Shown here: positions 8,870 through 16,648 of the stretch, piece after piece
Layout of the letters: every line of letters begins with the position of its first letter
Position numbering within the stretch: the stretch's first letter is position 1
NCBI GenBank assembly: GCA_036510875.1
Contig: DATCDE010000351.1
Span: forward strand, 1 to 40,077
Length of the DNA stretch: 40,077 bases
Direction of reading: 5' to 3'
Origin: Actinomycetes bacterium
GTDB lineage: Bacteria; Actinomycetota; Actinomycetes; Prado026
Position numbers and translations under genes: made by a program
Notes under the pieces: generated by a model
What the model saw: the letters and a program-made list of their open reading frames with translations, nothing else
The model's database searches: none
Told to the model about the DNA's origin: nothing

Positions 8870-10471
8870 TCAGGCGGAGGGGGCGGGGGGGTCTTCGAGG
8901 CGGGGGAACAGCGCGGCACCCTTGGTGACGGTGGCCCCAGGCGACAGCTGGCCCCAGCGGCCGGCGTCCTGCACCCGCTGTCCGGCCAGTCCACCCAGCG
9001 CCGCCGACGCGCCCAGCGACGCCCACAGCTCCGCGGCCGCCTTCGGCAGCACCGGCGCGAGAAGGACCGCCAGCGCACGCAGCCCCTCGGCCGCGGTGTA
9101 CAGCGTGGTGTCCACCCGTGCCCGCGCCGACGGGTCCGTGTCGAACCGCTTGGCCACCTGCCACGGCTCCTGCACCGTCAGGTAGCCGTTGACCACGGTG
9201 ACGAACTCGTAGATCGCGGCCAGCCCGTCGTGGAACCGCAGCTCGCCCATCGCCTCGTCCGCCGTCGCGACCGTGTCGATCAGCGCCGCGGCGACGTCCT
9301 CCTCGGCTCGGCCCACGTCGGACGCCGACGGCAGCACGCCGTCGCAGTACCGCCCGACCATCGCGGCCACCCGGGAGGCCAGGTTGCCCAGCCCGTTGGC
9401 CAGCTCGGAGGTGTACCGCGCGGTCATGTCCTCCCAGGAGAACGAGCCGTCCTGGCCGAACTGGATGGCCCGCAGGAAGTACCAGCGGAATGCGTCCGAG
9501 CCGAAGTGGTCGATGATCTGCGACGGCGCGATGCCGGTGAGCTTGGACTTGCTCATCTTCTCGCCGCCCACGAGCAGCCAACCGTGCGCGAACACCCGGC
9601 GGGGCGGCTCGAGCCCGGCGGCCATGAGCATGGCCGGCCAGTAGACGGCGTGGAAGCGCAGGATGTCCTTGCCCACCAGGTGCACGTCGGCCGGCCAGCG
9701 CTGCGCGAACCGCTCCGGGTCGGTGCCCAGCCCGACCGCGCTGGCGTAGTTCACCAGCGCGTCGAACCACACGTAGACGACGTGACCGTCGTCCCACGGC
9801 ACCGGGATGCCCCAGTCGAACGACGACCGCGACATCGAGATGTCGACCAGCCCCTGCTTGATGAACGAGATCACCTCGTTGCGGGCGCTGGCCGGCTGGA
9901 CGGCGTCCGGGTGCTCCTCGTAGTGCGCGAGCAGCCGGTCGGCGTACGCCGACAGGCGGAAGAAGTAGTTCTGCTCGGACAGCTGCTCGACCGGCCGGCT
10001 GTGGATCGGGCAGACCTGGACGCCGTCGACCTCGATCAGGTCGCCGGGCAGCTTGAACTCCTCGCAGCCCACGCAGTACGGGCCCTCGTAGGTCGACGGG
10101 TAGACGTCCCCGTTGTCCCGGATCCGCTGCCACAGCTCCTGGACGCCGCGGGTGTGCCGCTCCTCCGTCGTCCGGATGAAGTCGTCGTTGGCGGCGTCGA
10201 TGGTCGCCAGCACCGGCTTCCACGCGGTCTGGACCAGCCGGTCGCACCACACCCGCGGGGCGACCCCGTTGGCCTCCGCGGTTCGCAGCACCTTCTGGCC
10301 GTGCTCGTCGGTGCCGGTGAGGAAGAAGACGTCGTCGCCGCGCTGGCGGTGCCAGCGGGTGAGCACGTCGGCGGCGACGGTCGTGTAGGCGTGGCCGATG
10401 TGCGGGGCGTCGTTGACGTAGTAGATCGGTGTGGTGGCGAAGAACGTCGCTCCGGTCGGCCCCTGACCCAT
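8870..10471 (-). CDS. metG: methionyl-tRNA synthetase
   Basis: 533 aa class I aminoacyl-tRNA synthetase, charging tRNA-Met. HIGH motif appears as PHIGH (23-27), KMSKS as GEKMSKSKLTG. A zinc knuckle is visible in YCVGCEEFKLPGD and VCPIHSRPVE, and the anticodon-binding helical domain follows; the C-terminal dimerisation (tRNA-binding) domain is absent, giving the short MetG form usual in actinobacteria. TACCCT (10479-10484 on the minus strand) lies 7 nt before ATG 10471, so it is probably leaderless. First gene of the metG-tnaA-tatD-rpfB cluster. Confidence 0.96.
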   Translation of the reverse strand: MGQGPTGATFFATTPIYYVNDAPHIGHAYTTVAADVLTRWHRQRGDDVFFLTGTDEHGQKVLRTAEANGVAPRVWCDRLVQTAWKPVLATIDAANDDFIRTTEERHTRGVQELWQRIRDNGDVYPSTYEGPYCVGCEEFKLPGDLIEVDGVQVCPIHSRPVEQLSEQNYFFRLSAYADRLLAHYEEHPDAVQPASARNEVISFIKQGLVDISMSRSSFDWGIPVPWDDGHVVYVWFDALVNYASAVGLGTDPERFAQRWPADVHLVGKDILRFHAVYWPAMLMAAGLEPPRRVFAHGWLLVGGEKMSKSKLTGIAPSQIIDHFGSDAFRWYFLRAIQFGQDGSFSWEDMTARYTSELANGLGNLASRVAAMVGRYCDGVLPSASDVGRAEEDVAAALIDTVATADEAMGELRFHDGLAAIYEFVTVVNGYLTVQEPWQVAKRFDTDPSARARVDTTLYTAAEGLRALAVLLAPVLPKAAAELWASLGASAALGGLAGQRVQDAGRWGQLSPGATVTKGAALFPRLEDPPAPSA

Positions 10472-10513
10472 GCAGGTCAGGGTAACTGCGAGCGGCCGCC
10501 GAGCCGGACCCAG

Positions 10514-10756
10514 TTATCCCCGGGGCCGGCCGAGCGCCGCGAGGGTCGGGCCCACCACCGTGGCTGCCGTCCCGCAGGAGGGGCAGTCCCGGTCGTCCAG
10601 CGGCGCCGAGACGAGCAGGTCCGCACGCCGGTAGTCCTTGGACGCCAGGCCGTCGGGGTTGGCGTGGGTGGTGACCTCGTAGACGCGGCACCATCGGGTG
10701 TCGCAGGCCGGACAGGCGAACTGGAACGCCTCATAGCTGCGCTGGAGGTCTCGCAT
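10514..10756 (-). CDS. small zinc-ribbon protein of unknown function
   Basis: 80 aa with two CxxC pairs (FACPACDTRWCRVYE and DRDCPSCGTAA), spaced as a zinc ribbon. Soluble, no signal or membrane segment. A GTG directly precedes ATG 10756; the ATG is preferred because GGGAGGTGA lies 6 nt upstream. It stands alone between rsmI and metG with about 40 nt to metG. I do not recognise a function; nucleic-acid binding or simple structural zinc are both possible. Confidence 0.7.
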   Translation of the reverse strand: MRDLQRSYEAFQFACPACDTRWCRVYEVTTHANPDGLASKDYRRADLLVSAPLDDRDCPSCGTAATVVGPTLAALGRPRG

Positions 10757-10837
10757 CACCGGTCACCTCCCAACCTGGGTCGGTTCCCATCGTGTGACGC
10801 GAATCACGACCGCGCCAACGGTCATTGGTCCCGCAGC

Positions 10838-11677
10838 TCAGCCGCGGGCGGCGAGCACGGCGTCGTAGACCACCCGCTTGGGAACACCGGCCTGCGCGGC
10901 CACCGCGGCCATGGCCGCCTTGCGCGGCTGCCCCTCGGTCTCCAGCCGGGCCACCCGCGCGGCCAGCTCGGCCGGGTCGGTCGTCGCCTCGGAGCCGGCC
11001 GGTGCGCCGCCAACCACCACGGTGACCTCGCCGCGGACGCCGTCCACGGACCACTCGGCCAGCTCGGCCAGGCCGCCCCGGCGGACCTCCTCGTAGGTCT
11101 TGGTTAGCTCGCGGCAGACCACGCCGGGCCGCTCCGGCCCGAACGCCTCGGCCATCGCGGCCAGGGTCTTGCCCAGCCGGTGCGGCGCTTCGAAGAACAC
11201 CATCGTCCGCGGCTCGTCGAGCAGCGCGCGCAGCCGCGCCGCCCGCTCCCCCGGCTTACGCGGCAGGAAGCCCTCGAAGCAGAACCGGTCCACCGGCAGC
11301 CCGGAGACCCCCAGCGCGGTGAGCACCGCGCTGGGGCCGGGCACGGCGCTGACTCGGACGCCGGCGTCCACGGCGGCGCGCACCAGCCGGTACCCGGGGT
11401 CGGACACCGACGGCATCCCGGCGTCGGTCACCAGCAGCACCCGCTGCCCCGCGAGCAGCTCCTGCACCAGCTCGGGGGTCCGGCTGGCCTCGTTGTGCTC
11501 GTGGTAGGAGACGACCCGCCCGGCCGGGACGACGCCCAGCGCGGCGGTGAGCCGGCGCAGCCGCCGGGTGTCCTCGGCGGCCACCACGTCGGCGGTGGCG
11601 AGCTCCTCGGCCAGCCGTGGGGTCGCGTCGCCGGGGTCGCCGATCGGCGTCCCGGCCAGCACCAGCAGCCCGCTCAC
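10838..11677 (-). CDS. rsmI: 16S rRNA (cytidine1402-2'-O)-methyltransferase
   Basis: 279 aa tetrapyrrole-methylase-fold enzyme that 2'-O-methylates C1402 in the ribosomal P site. Motifs: LLVLAGTPIGDPGDATPR, VVAAEDTRR, VSYHEHNE, VLLVTDAGMPSVSDPGYRLV, VSAVPGPSAVLTALGVSGL, FEGFLPRKPGERAARL and FFEAPHRL. The C-terminal tail (RKAAMAAVAAQAGVPKRVVY) is the usual helix-turn-helix-like extension. The GTG start has CAGGAT 6 nt upstream and no Shine-Dalgarno, consistent with a leaderless transcript. Divergent from the mannosyltransferase gene, 73 nt away, the standard actinobacterial pairing. Confidence 0.95.
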   Translation of the reverse strand: MSGLLVLAGTPIGDPGDATPRLAEELATADVVAAEDTRRLRRLTAALGVVPAGRVVSYHEHNEASRTPELVQELLAGQRVLLVTDAGMPSVSDPGYRLVRAAVDAGVRVSAVPGPSAVLTALGVSGLPVDRFCFEGFLPRKPGERAARLRALLDEPRTMVFFEAPHRLGKTLAAMAEAFGPERPGVVCRELTKTYEEVRRGGLAELAEWSVDGVRGEVTVVVGGAPAGSEATTDPAELAARVARLETEGQPRKAAMAAVAAQAGVPKRVVYDAVLAARG

Positions 11678-11750
11678 CCGCTCATCCTGTCAGGGCCCCG
11701 TCAGCCGGTCGGTCCGCGGCCGAGGGCCGCCTGCTCCATACGATGTCCCG
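11678..11750. promoter_or_regulatory. rsmI/pmt divergent promoter region
   Basis: 73 bp between two divergent start codons. TACGAT (11739-11744) is followed by 6 nt and the pmt GTG; on the other strand CAGGAT is followed by 6 nt and the rsmI GTG. Neither gene has a Shine-Dalgarno. Clear -35 boxes are not visible. Confidence 0.45.
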
Positions 11751-13364
11751 GTGACGACGACGGTGGCCGAGGAGCCGCAGGAACAAGCCGGCCCGCGGCA
11801 CGCCCGCCGCCTGCCAGCCGGGCCGGACGCGTCGTCGGTGCGGCGCCGCCTCGCCGCCCCCATGCCGGACGACGGCTGGTGGGGCTGGCTCGGGCCACTG
11901 GCGGTCACCCTGGTCGGCGGCATCCTGCGCTTCGTCAACCTCGGGCACCCGCACGCGTTCTCGTTCGACGAGACGTACTACGCCAAGGACGGCCTCGCGC
12001 TGTGGCGGTTCGGGTTCGAGCAGCAGACCATCTCCAACGCCAACGACCTGATCCTCAAGGGCGACACGAACGTGTTCACCGGCCAGGGGTCGTTCATCGT
12101 GCACCCGCCCATCGGCAAGTGGCTGATCGGGTTCAGCGAGTGGGTTTTCGGCGTCACGCCGTTCGGCTGGCGGTTCATGACGGCCGCGCTCGGCACCCTG
12201 GTCGTGCTCATGGTGGCCCGGATCGGGCGCCGGCTCACCCGCTCGACCCTGCTGGGGACCATCGCCGGCTTGCTGCTGGCCCTGGACGGCCTGTCGATCG
12301 TGCTCAGCCGGACCGCGATCCTGGACGGCATCGTCGCCTTCTTCGTACTCGCGTCGTTCGGCGCGCTGCTCGTGGACCGCGACTGGATGCGCTCGCGGCT
12401 CGCCACCTGGGCCGAGGCCCGCCCGGACGAGCCGCTGCCCGACGGTGACCGCGGCCCCCGGATGGGGCTGCGCCCGTGGCGGCTAGCCATGGGCGTGCTG
12501 CTCGGCCTGGCCTGTGCCACCAAGTGGAACGGCGTGTTCTACCTGGCCGGCTTTGGGATCCTCACCGTGCTGTGGGACGCCGGCGCCCGGCGGGCCGTGG
12601 GCATCCGGCGTCCGCTGCTGGCCATGCTGCGTCGCGATGCCGTCCCGGCGTTCGTGTCCACGGTGCCGGTGACCGTCGCCGTGTACGTCGTCAGCTGGAC
12701 CGGCTGGTTCGCCACGTCGGGCGGATGGGACCGCACCTGGGCCGTCGGCCGGACGACGTCGTTCCCGTTCATCCCGGCCGCGCTGCGCAGCTGGTGGCAC
12801 TACCACGCGGAGATGCTGCACTTCAACACCGGCCTGACCACGCCGCACAACTACGCGGCCAAGCCCATCGGCTGGCTGCTGATGATCCGCCCGACCGCCT
12901 TTTGGACCGACAACGTGCAGCAGGGCCAGCACGGGTGCACGTCCACGTCCTGCGTCAGCGAGGTGATCGCCCTCGGCACGCCGCTGCTGTGGTGGGGGGC
13001 CACCCTGGCCCTGGTCTGGACGCTGTGGCGCTGGGCCGCCGCGCGGGACTGGCGGGCCGGCGCCGTGCTCATGGGCGTGGCCGCCGGCTGGCTGCCCTGG
13101 GTGATCCTCTACAGCAACCGCACGGTGTTCACGTCCTACTCGGTGGTGTTCGCGCCGTTCCTGGCCCTCGCCCTCATGCTGGCGCTCGGCGCGATCCTCG
13201 GACCGGCCCGCAGCTCGCCGCGGCGCACCTGGGGAGCCGCGGCGGTGGGGGCGTACCTGCTGCTGGTGCTCGCGAACACCGCCTGGATCTGGCCGCTGCT
13301 CGTCGGCGACCAGCTGCCGTACGCCCAGTGGCTGCGGCGGCTGTGGTTCCGCGGCTGGATCTGA
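11751..13364 (+). CDS. pmt: polyprenyl-phosphate-mannose-dependent protein O-mannosyltransferase
   Basis: 537 aa multi-spanning GT-C glycosyltransferase that transfers mannose from polyprenyl-P-mannose to Ser/Thr of exported proteins. The first external loop has the Asp-Glu catalytic motif SFDETYYAKDGLAL (D73, E74), followed by HPPIGKWLIGFSEW, RFMTAALGTL, CATKWNGVFYLAGFG and C-terminal YSNRTVFTSYSVVFAPF, all typical of bacterial Pmt. About 10 hydrophobic segments. The start is GTG 11751, 6 nt after TACGAT, so translation is probably leaderless. A GACCGG...CCGGTC hairpin lies over the stop. Substrates are unknown, but RpfB and lipoproteins are plausible. Confidence 0.93.
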   Translation: MTTTVAEEPQEQAGPRHARRLPAGPDASSVRRRLAAPMPDDGWWGWLGPLAVTLVGGILRFVNLGHPHAFSFDETYYAKDGLALWRFGFEQQTISNANDLILKGDTNVFTGQGSFIVHPPIGKWLIGFSEWVFGVTPFGWRFMTAALGTLVVLMVARIGRRLTRSTLLGTIAGLLLALDGLSIVLSRTAILDGIVAFFVLASFGALLVDRDWMRSRLATWAEARPDEPLPDGDRGPRMGLRPWRLAMGVLLGLACATKWNGVFYLAGFGILTVLWDAGARRAVGIRRPLLAMLRRDAVPAFVSTVPVTVAVYVVSWTGWFATSGGWDRTWAVGRTTSFPFIPAALRSWWHYHAEMLHFNTGLTTPHNYAAKPIGWLLMIRPTAFWTDNVQQGQHGCTSTSCVSEVIALGTPLLWWGATLALVWTLWRWAAARDWRAGAVLMGVAAGWLPWVILYSNRTVFTSYSVVFAPFLALALMLALGAILGPARSSPRRTWGAAAVGAYLLLVLANTAWIWPLLVGDQLPYAQWLRRLWFRGWI

Positions 13365-13379
13365 CCGGACCCCCCGGTC
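13363..13379 (+). terminator. possible terminator after pmt
   Basis: GACCGG (13363-13368) pairs with CCGGTC (13374-13379) with a 5-nt loop, starting in the pmt stop codon. GC-only stem, no U-tract. Confidence 0.35.
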
Positions 13380-13482
13380 CTCCGGCCGGGAACCCTAGTG
13401 GTTTCCCGGAAGCGGCCGACCCCACCGTCAGCGCACCCTGAAGGTGTCAGCGGATGAGGAAAGACCCGTGGAGGAGGGAATC

Positions 13483-13860
13483 ATGAGCACCGTTCTGCAT
13501 GGCCCGACGACCACGGTCACCCCGACGCCCGTCGTCACCCCGACGCCTGTTCGTCAGCGCCGGGCCGGGCGCATCGTGGCCCTGGTGATCGGCCTGATCA
13601 TCGTCATTGCCGCCCTGGCTGTCGGAGCCTGGGCGCTGTTCTTCCGGGGCGGGTCGACAACCGCCCTGACCGAGGCTGAGCAGATCGCGCTGGCGAAGCA
13701 GCACGCAGCGGTCTACTACCCGGTGGCCGCCTTCGACGGCACCGACCTGCTGCCCAGCGGACTGTGCGTCCGGTCGATCACCGAGGGCTTCGCGCCAATT
13801 CAGGCGGCTCCGCTGCCCGACCGCACGGGCGACATCGTGCCAGCGTTCATCAGGCAGTGA
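13483..13860 (+). CDS. small single-pass membrane protein of unknown function
   Basis: 125 aa. A Thr/Pro-rich N-terminal stretch with repeated VTPTPV (PTPVVTPTPVRQRR) precedes one transmembrane helix (IVALVIGLIIVIAALAVGAW) and an extracytoplasmic domain of about 65 residues (ALTEAEQIALAKQHAAVYYP..). The ATG is preceded by GGAGGAGGGAA. An in-frame GTG 39 nt further up is less likely. No function recognised. A Thr/Pro-rich tail would be a natural O-mannosylation target but it is predicted inside the cell (inference). Followed by a strong terminator. Confidence 0.65.
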   Translation: MSTVLHGPTTTVTPTPVVTPTPVRQRRAGRIVALVIGLIIVIAALAVGAWALFFRGGSTTALTEAEQIALAKQHAAVYYPVAAFDGTDLLPSGLCVRSITEGFAPIQAAPLPDRTGDIVPAFIRQ

Positions 13861-13883
13861 CAGCCCCGGGGAGGCTGTTCAAG

Positions 13884-13925
13884 GGCCCGGGTCCGTGCGC
13901 CGAGCGAGGTGCGCGGACCCGGGCC
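13884..13925 (+). terminator. strong GC-rich hairpin terminator
   Basis: GGCCCGGGTCCG (13884-13895) is perfectly complementary to CGGACCCGGGCC (13914-13925), and the loop can extend the stem with GCGC pairs. TGTTT follows. It ends the small membrane protein transcript and may also stop transcripts from the tRNA side. Confidence 0.75.
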
Positions 13926-14025
13926 TGTTTCGTCGAGCTCGAGTCGGCGCACCCGGTTGGGGATCGGCCCACCGCACGAGGCGGTTGACACACCCACCCG
14001 GTGCGCCGATGGCGTGTGTGCTGGG

Positions 14026-14098
14026 TGGAGCTGAGGGGACTCGAACCCCTGACCCCCTCGATGCGAACGAGGTGCGCTACCAGCTGCGCTACAGCCCC
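14026..14098 (-). tRNA. tRNA-Ala (anticodon CGC)
   Basis: 73 nt, minus strand. Acceptor arms GGGGCTG/CAGCTCC pair (one G-U), the D arm contains AGCGCAGCTGGTAGCGC, the anticodon stem CCTCG/CGAGG encloses TTCGCAT with anticodon CGC, and the T arm is GGGG-TTCGAGT-CCCC. Decodes GCG. Discriminator A; CCA is not encoded. TATTCT at 14111-14116 (minus) is a suitable -10. Confidence 0.95.
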
Positions 14099-14165
14099 AG
14101 ACGGGTGCCGAGAATACCAACAAGAGGGCCTCGCGCCCGAATCGGCGCCGGCCCCGGCCCCAGCG

Positions 14166-15011
14166 CTACTCGTTGACGGCGCGCAGGCGCTCGACCAGCA
14201 CCTCGCCGACCACGATCCCGTTCGGGTCGCCCGGGGCCGCGCCCTCGGCCACCGCGTGCCCCTCCGCGGCGTCGAGCGCGGCAGCGGCCGGGTCCTGGAC
14301 CTCCAGGTGACCCGACGTCCACGCCCCGGGCTTGGTGAGGTCTATGACGCGCACCGAGCGCGGGGCCTTGGGCGCGGTCACGTAGGTCGGCAGCGGGACC
14401 GGGACCGGGTCCCACACGTGCTCGGCGACGGCGTCGTACAGCGCCTCGTCCGCGACGGCGGGCTCGACCACGGCCACCACGGGCTCGACCACCGGGGCCG
14501 TCGCGGGGCGGCGAGCCGGCCGACCGGCCAGCCGGGCCTCGACCGACTCCTCGCGCAGCCGCCGGGACTGGGCCGCACGGGCCCGCCGGGCGGCGGTCGC
14601 CTGCGCGGCCGCCCGCTGGGTCGCCACGTGGGACTGCCAGCCGAACCCGACGGCCAGCAGCAGCGGGACGACGACCAGCCAGATCGGCAGCACCCCGAGG
14701 AAACCCAGCCCCGCCGTCACCAGCAGCAGGCCGAGCAGCGTCAGGCTGGTCCGGCGGCGCCGGGCCGCCGCACGGGCCCGCGCGTCCTGCGCGGGGACGC
14801 CGTCCGGTCGCAGCGCGACGCTGGCCCGACGGGGAACCAGCACCTCGCGCCGGTCGGCCGAGCCGGAGCGCCTAGACAGCGTGCGCATGGCGCCCTCGAA
14901 CCGGTCCACGGAGCGGGACTCGCTGGCCTCGTCGTGCCGGCGCAGCCACATCGGGACCAGGACAACCGCCCACAGCCCGACGATCACCGCGTAGATCAAG
15001 CCGCTGCTCAC
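14166..15011 (-). CDS. GLPR/SepX-like divisome membrane protein
   Basis: 281 aa. N-terminal transmembrane helix SSGLIYAVIVGLWAVVLVPM followed by the conserved WLRRHDEASESRSVDRFE and a basic stretch, then a two-helix hydrophobic region (LTLLGLLLVTAGLGFLGVLP, IWLVVVPLLLAVGF), a coiled Ala/Arg-rich segment and an acidic cytosolic tail. This arrangement and its place beside rimJ-moeA-galU match the actinobacterial family of Rv0996, described as the Glp receptor (GLPR) in corynebacteria and SepX in Streptomyces, which links a gephyrin/MoeA-like protein to the division site. The start is GTG (VSSGLIYAV); TAACGT lies 8 nt upstream. Family call by motif and synteny. Confidence 0.72.
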   Translation of the reverse strand: MSSGLIYAVIVGLWAVVLVPMWLRRHDEASESRSVDRFEGAMRTLSRRSGSADRREVLVPRRASVALRPDGVPAQDARARAAARRRRTSLTLLGLLLVTAGLGFLGVLPIWLVVVPLLLAVGFGWQSHVATQRAAAQATAARRARAAQSRRLREESVEARLAGRPARRPATAPVVEPVVAVVEPAVADEALYDAVAEHVWDPVPVPLPTYVTAPKAPRSVRVIDLTKPGAWTSGHLEVQDPAAAALDAAEGHAVAEGAAPGDPNGIVVGEVLVERLRAVNE

Positions 15012-15093
15012 GCCTGGGAACGTTAAGCGGAGAAACGTCATTGCTCACGCACCGTGGCCGGTGTGTCGCGCGATTCACAGTCATTCCACCCTG

Positions 15094-15696
15094 TCAGCGT
15101 GCCTGGTCACGCGATCGGTGCCATCGGGCCAGCAGCCCGTCGCCCACTTCCTCGGCGGTCAGGGCGAAGGACAGGTGGTCCCGCCAGGACCCGTCGATGT
15201 GCAGGTACCTCGGCCGCAGCCCCTCCTCGCGAAAGCCCAGCTTCTCCACCACCCGAAGCGACGCCGCGTTCTCCGGCCGGATGTTGATCTCGATCCGGTG
15301 CAGGCCGATCGCGAAGCAGTGGTCGGTGGCCAGCGCGACGGCGGTCGGGATGATCCCCCGGCCGGCGACGTCCCGGTCGACCCAGTAGCCGAGGTGCGCG
15401 CCGCGCAGCGAGCCCCAGGTGACGCCGCCGACGGTCACCTGCCCCACCAACCGGTCGTGGTAGGTCACGACGAACGGCAGCATGTGCCCGGCCTTGGCCT
15501 CGGCGTGCATGGCGCGGACCATTGCCCCGTAGGTCGGCGGGGTGTCCGACGCCGGCTCGGGGGAGGTCGCGTCCCACGGCCGCAGCCAGGCCGCGTTCCG
15601 GGCCCGGGTGTCCCGCCACACGCGCCGGTCGAGCATCCGGATCGGGCGCAGCCCCACCGGGGGGTCGGCCAGCTCGACCGGCCAGCCCCGGGTCAG
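15094..15696 (-). CDS. RimJ-like GNAT N-acetyltransferase
   Basis: 200 aa acetyl-CoA-dependent transferase of the RimJ/RimL group (ribosomal-protein or N-terminal acetylation). Motifs: VGLRPIRMLDRRVWRDTRAR, MLPFVVTYHDRLVGQVTV, GYWVDRDVAGRGIIPTAVAL (acetyl-CoA loop), IEINIRPENAASLRVVEKLG and C-terminal LRPRYLHIDGSWRDHLSFAL. Homologues begin around GWPVELADPPVGLRP, so an internal GTG at 15657 would cut the protein; the only upstream in-frame initiator is CTG at 15696, which overlaps the mog stop as CTGA behind GGGGG at 6 nt. I therefore propose a CTG start with translational coupling. Function beyond the family is inferred from synteny. Confidence 0.8.
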   Translation of the reverse strand: MTRGWPVELADPPVGLRPIRMLDRRVWRDTRARNAAWLRPWDATSPEPASDTPPTYGAMVRAMHAEAKAGHMLPFVVTYHDRLVGQVTVGGVTWGSLRGAHLGYWVDRDVAGRGIIPTAVALATDHCFAIGLHRIEINIRPENAASLRVVEKLGFREEGLRPRYLHIDGSWRDHLSFALTAEEVGDGLLARWHRSRDQAR

Positions 15697-16163
15697 TGGT
15701 CACCCCCGGCGACCTGCTGGACGGCGTGCACGAGCACCGGCTCGAGCACGGCCATCGAGTCGCGGACGCCCCCACTCGATCCGGGCAGGTTGACCACCAG
15801 CGTGCGGCCGGCCAGCCCGGCGATCCCCCGGGACAGCGCCGCGGTCGGCACCCCTGCGGCGACGCCACGGGCCCGGATCGCCTCGGCCAGCCCCGGCACC
15901 TCCCGCTCGATCACGTGTCGGGTGTGCTCGGGTGTCCGGTCGGTCGGGGACAGCCCGGTCCCGCCGGTGGTCAGAACGACGTCGTAGCCAGCCGCCACGG
16001 CGGCCACCAGCGCGGCCTCGACCGGCGGCCCGTCGGGCACGACCTGCGGGCCGTCCACCTCGAAGCCGAGCGCGGCCAGCCGCTCCACCGCGACCGGTCC
16101 GCTGCGGTCCGGGTAGACGCCGGCCGCCGCCCGGTTCGAGCAGGTGACCACGAGCGCTCTCAC
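15693..16163 (-). CDS. mog: molybdopterin adenylyltransferase-type protein (MoaB/Mog)
   Basis: 156 aa MoCF-domain protein. Family adenylylates molybdopterin before molybdenum insertion. Motifs: ALVVTCSNRAAAGVYPDRSG, YDVVLTTGGTGLSPTDRTPE (TTGGTG signature), ALSRGIAGLAGRTLVVNLPG and SGGVRDSMAVLEPVL. GTG start overlaps the moaC stop (GTGA), so it is translated with moaC and moeA. MoaB and Mog cannot be told apart here. Confidence 0.88.
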   Translation of the reverse strand: MRALVVTCSNRAAAGVYPDRSGPVAVERLAALGFEVDGPQVVPDGPPVEAALVAAVAAGYDVVLTTGGTGLSPTDRTPEHTRHVIEREVPGLAEAIRARGVAAGVPTAALSRGIAGLAGRTLVVNLPGSSGGVRDSMAVLEPVLVHAVQQVAGGDH

Positions 16164-16648
16164 TCCGGACCGCTCTCGCCACGGACCCAGCGCCCCGTCT
16201 TGCCCCCGGTCTTCTCCTCCACCCGCACGTCGGTGATCACCGCGGCCGGGTCGACGGCCTTGACCATGTCGATGAGCGCCAGGCCCGCGACCGCCACGCA
16301 GGTGAGCGCCTCCATCTCGACCCCGGTCCGGTCGGCGGTGCGCACCGTCGCGGACACCTCGACCCGGTCGTCGCGCACCTTGAGGTCGACGGCCACCCCG
16401 TGGATCGCGATCGGGTGGCACAGCGGCACCAGGTCCGGCGTCCGCTTGGCCGCCTGGATGCCGGCGATGCGGGCCACCGCGAGCGCGTCCCCCTTGGGCA
16501 GGCCGCCTTCGCGCAGCAGCCGCACCACCTCCGCGGACACCAGGACCGCGCCGGTGGCCGTCGCAGTCCGCGCCGTGACGTCCTTGCCGGACACGTCGAC
16601 CATGCGGGCCGCGCCGGACTCGTCGAGGTGGGTGAAGCCGCCGGTCAT
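16160..16648 (-). CDS. moaC: cyclic pyranopterin monophosphate synthase MoaC
   Basis: 162 aa. Catalyses formation of cyclic pyranopterin monophosphate, the first stable molybdenum-cofactor intermediate, together with MoaA. Motifs: FTHLDESGAARMVDVSGKD, GDALAVARIAGIQAAKRTPD, LVPLCHPIAIHGV, and VEMEALTCVAVAGLALIDM with catalytic Lys in MVKAVDPAA. ATG overlaps the moeA stop as ATGA; the end overlaps mog. Its presence shows the operon serves genuine cofactor synthesis even if moeA also has a division role. Confidence 0.95.
   Translation of the reverse strand: MTGGFTHLDESGAARMVDVSGKDVTARTATATGAVLVSAEVVRLLREGGLPKGDALAVARIAGIQAAKRTPDLVPLCHPIAIHGVAVDLKVRDDRVEVSATVRTADRTGVEMEALTCVAVAGLALIDMVKAVDPAAVITDVRVEEKTGGKTGRWVRGESGPE

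Noticed and set aside
6397-8928. 843-codon open frame on the plus strand across tatD and tnaA
   Set aside because: Antisense shadow caused by high GC; the opposite strand encodes well-conserved TatD and tryptophanase, and this frame has no recognisable motif.
8858-11107. 749-codon plus-strand frame opposite metG and rsmI
   Set aside because: Same shadow effect; His/Arg/Gln-rich translation without domains.
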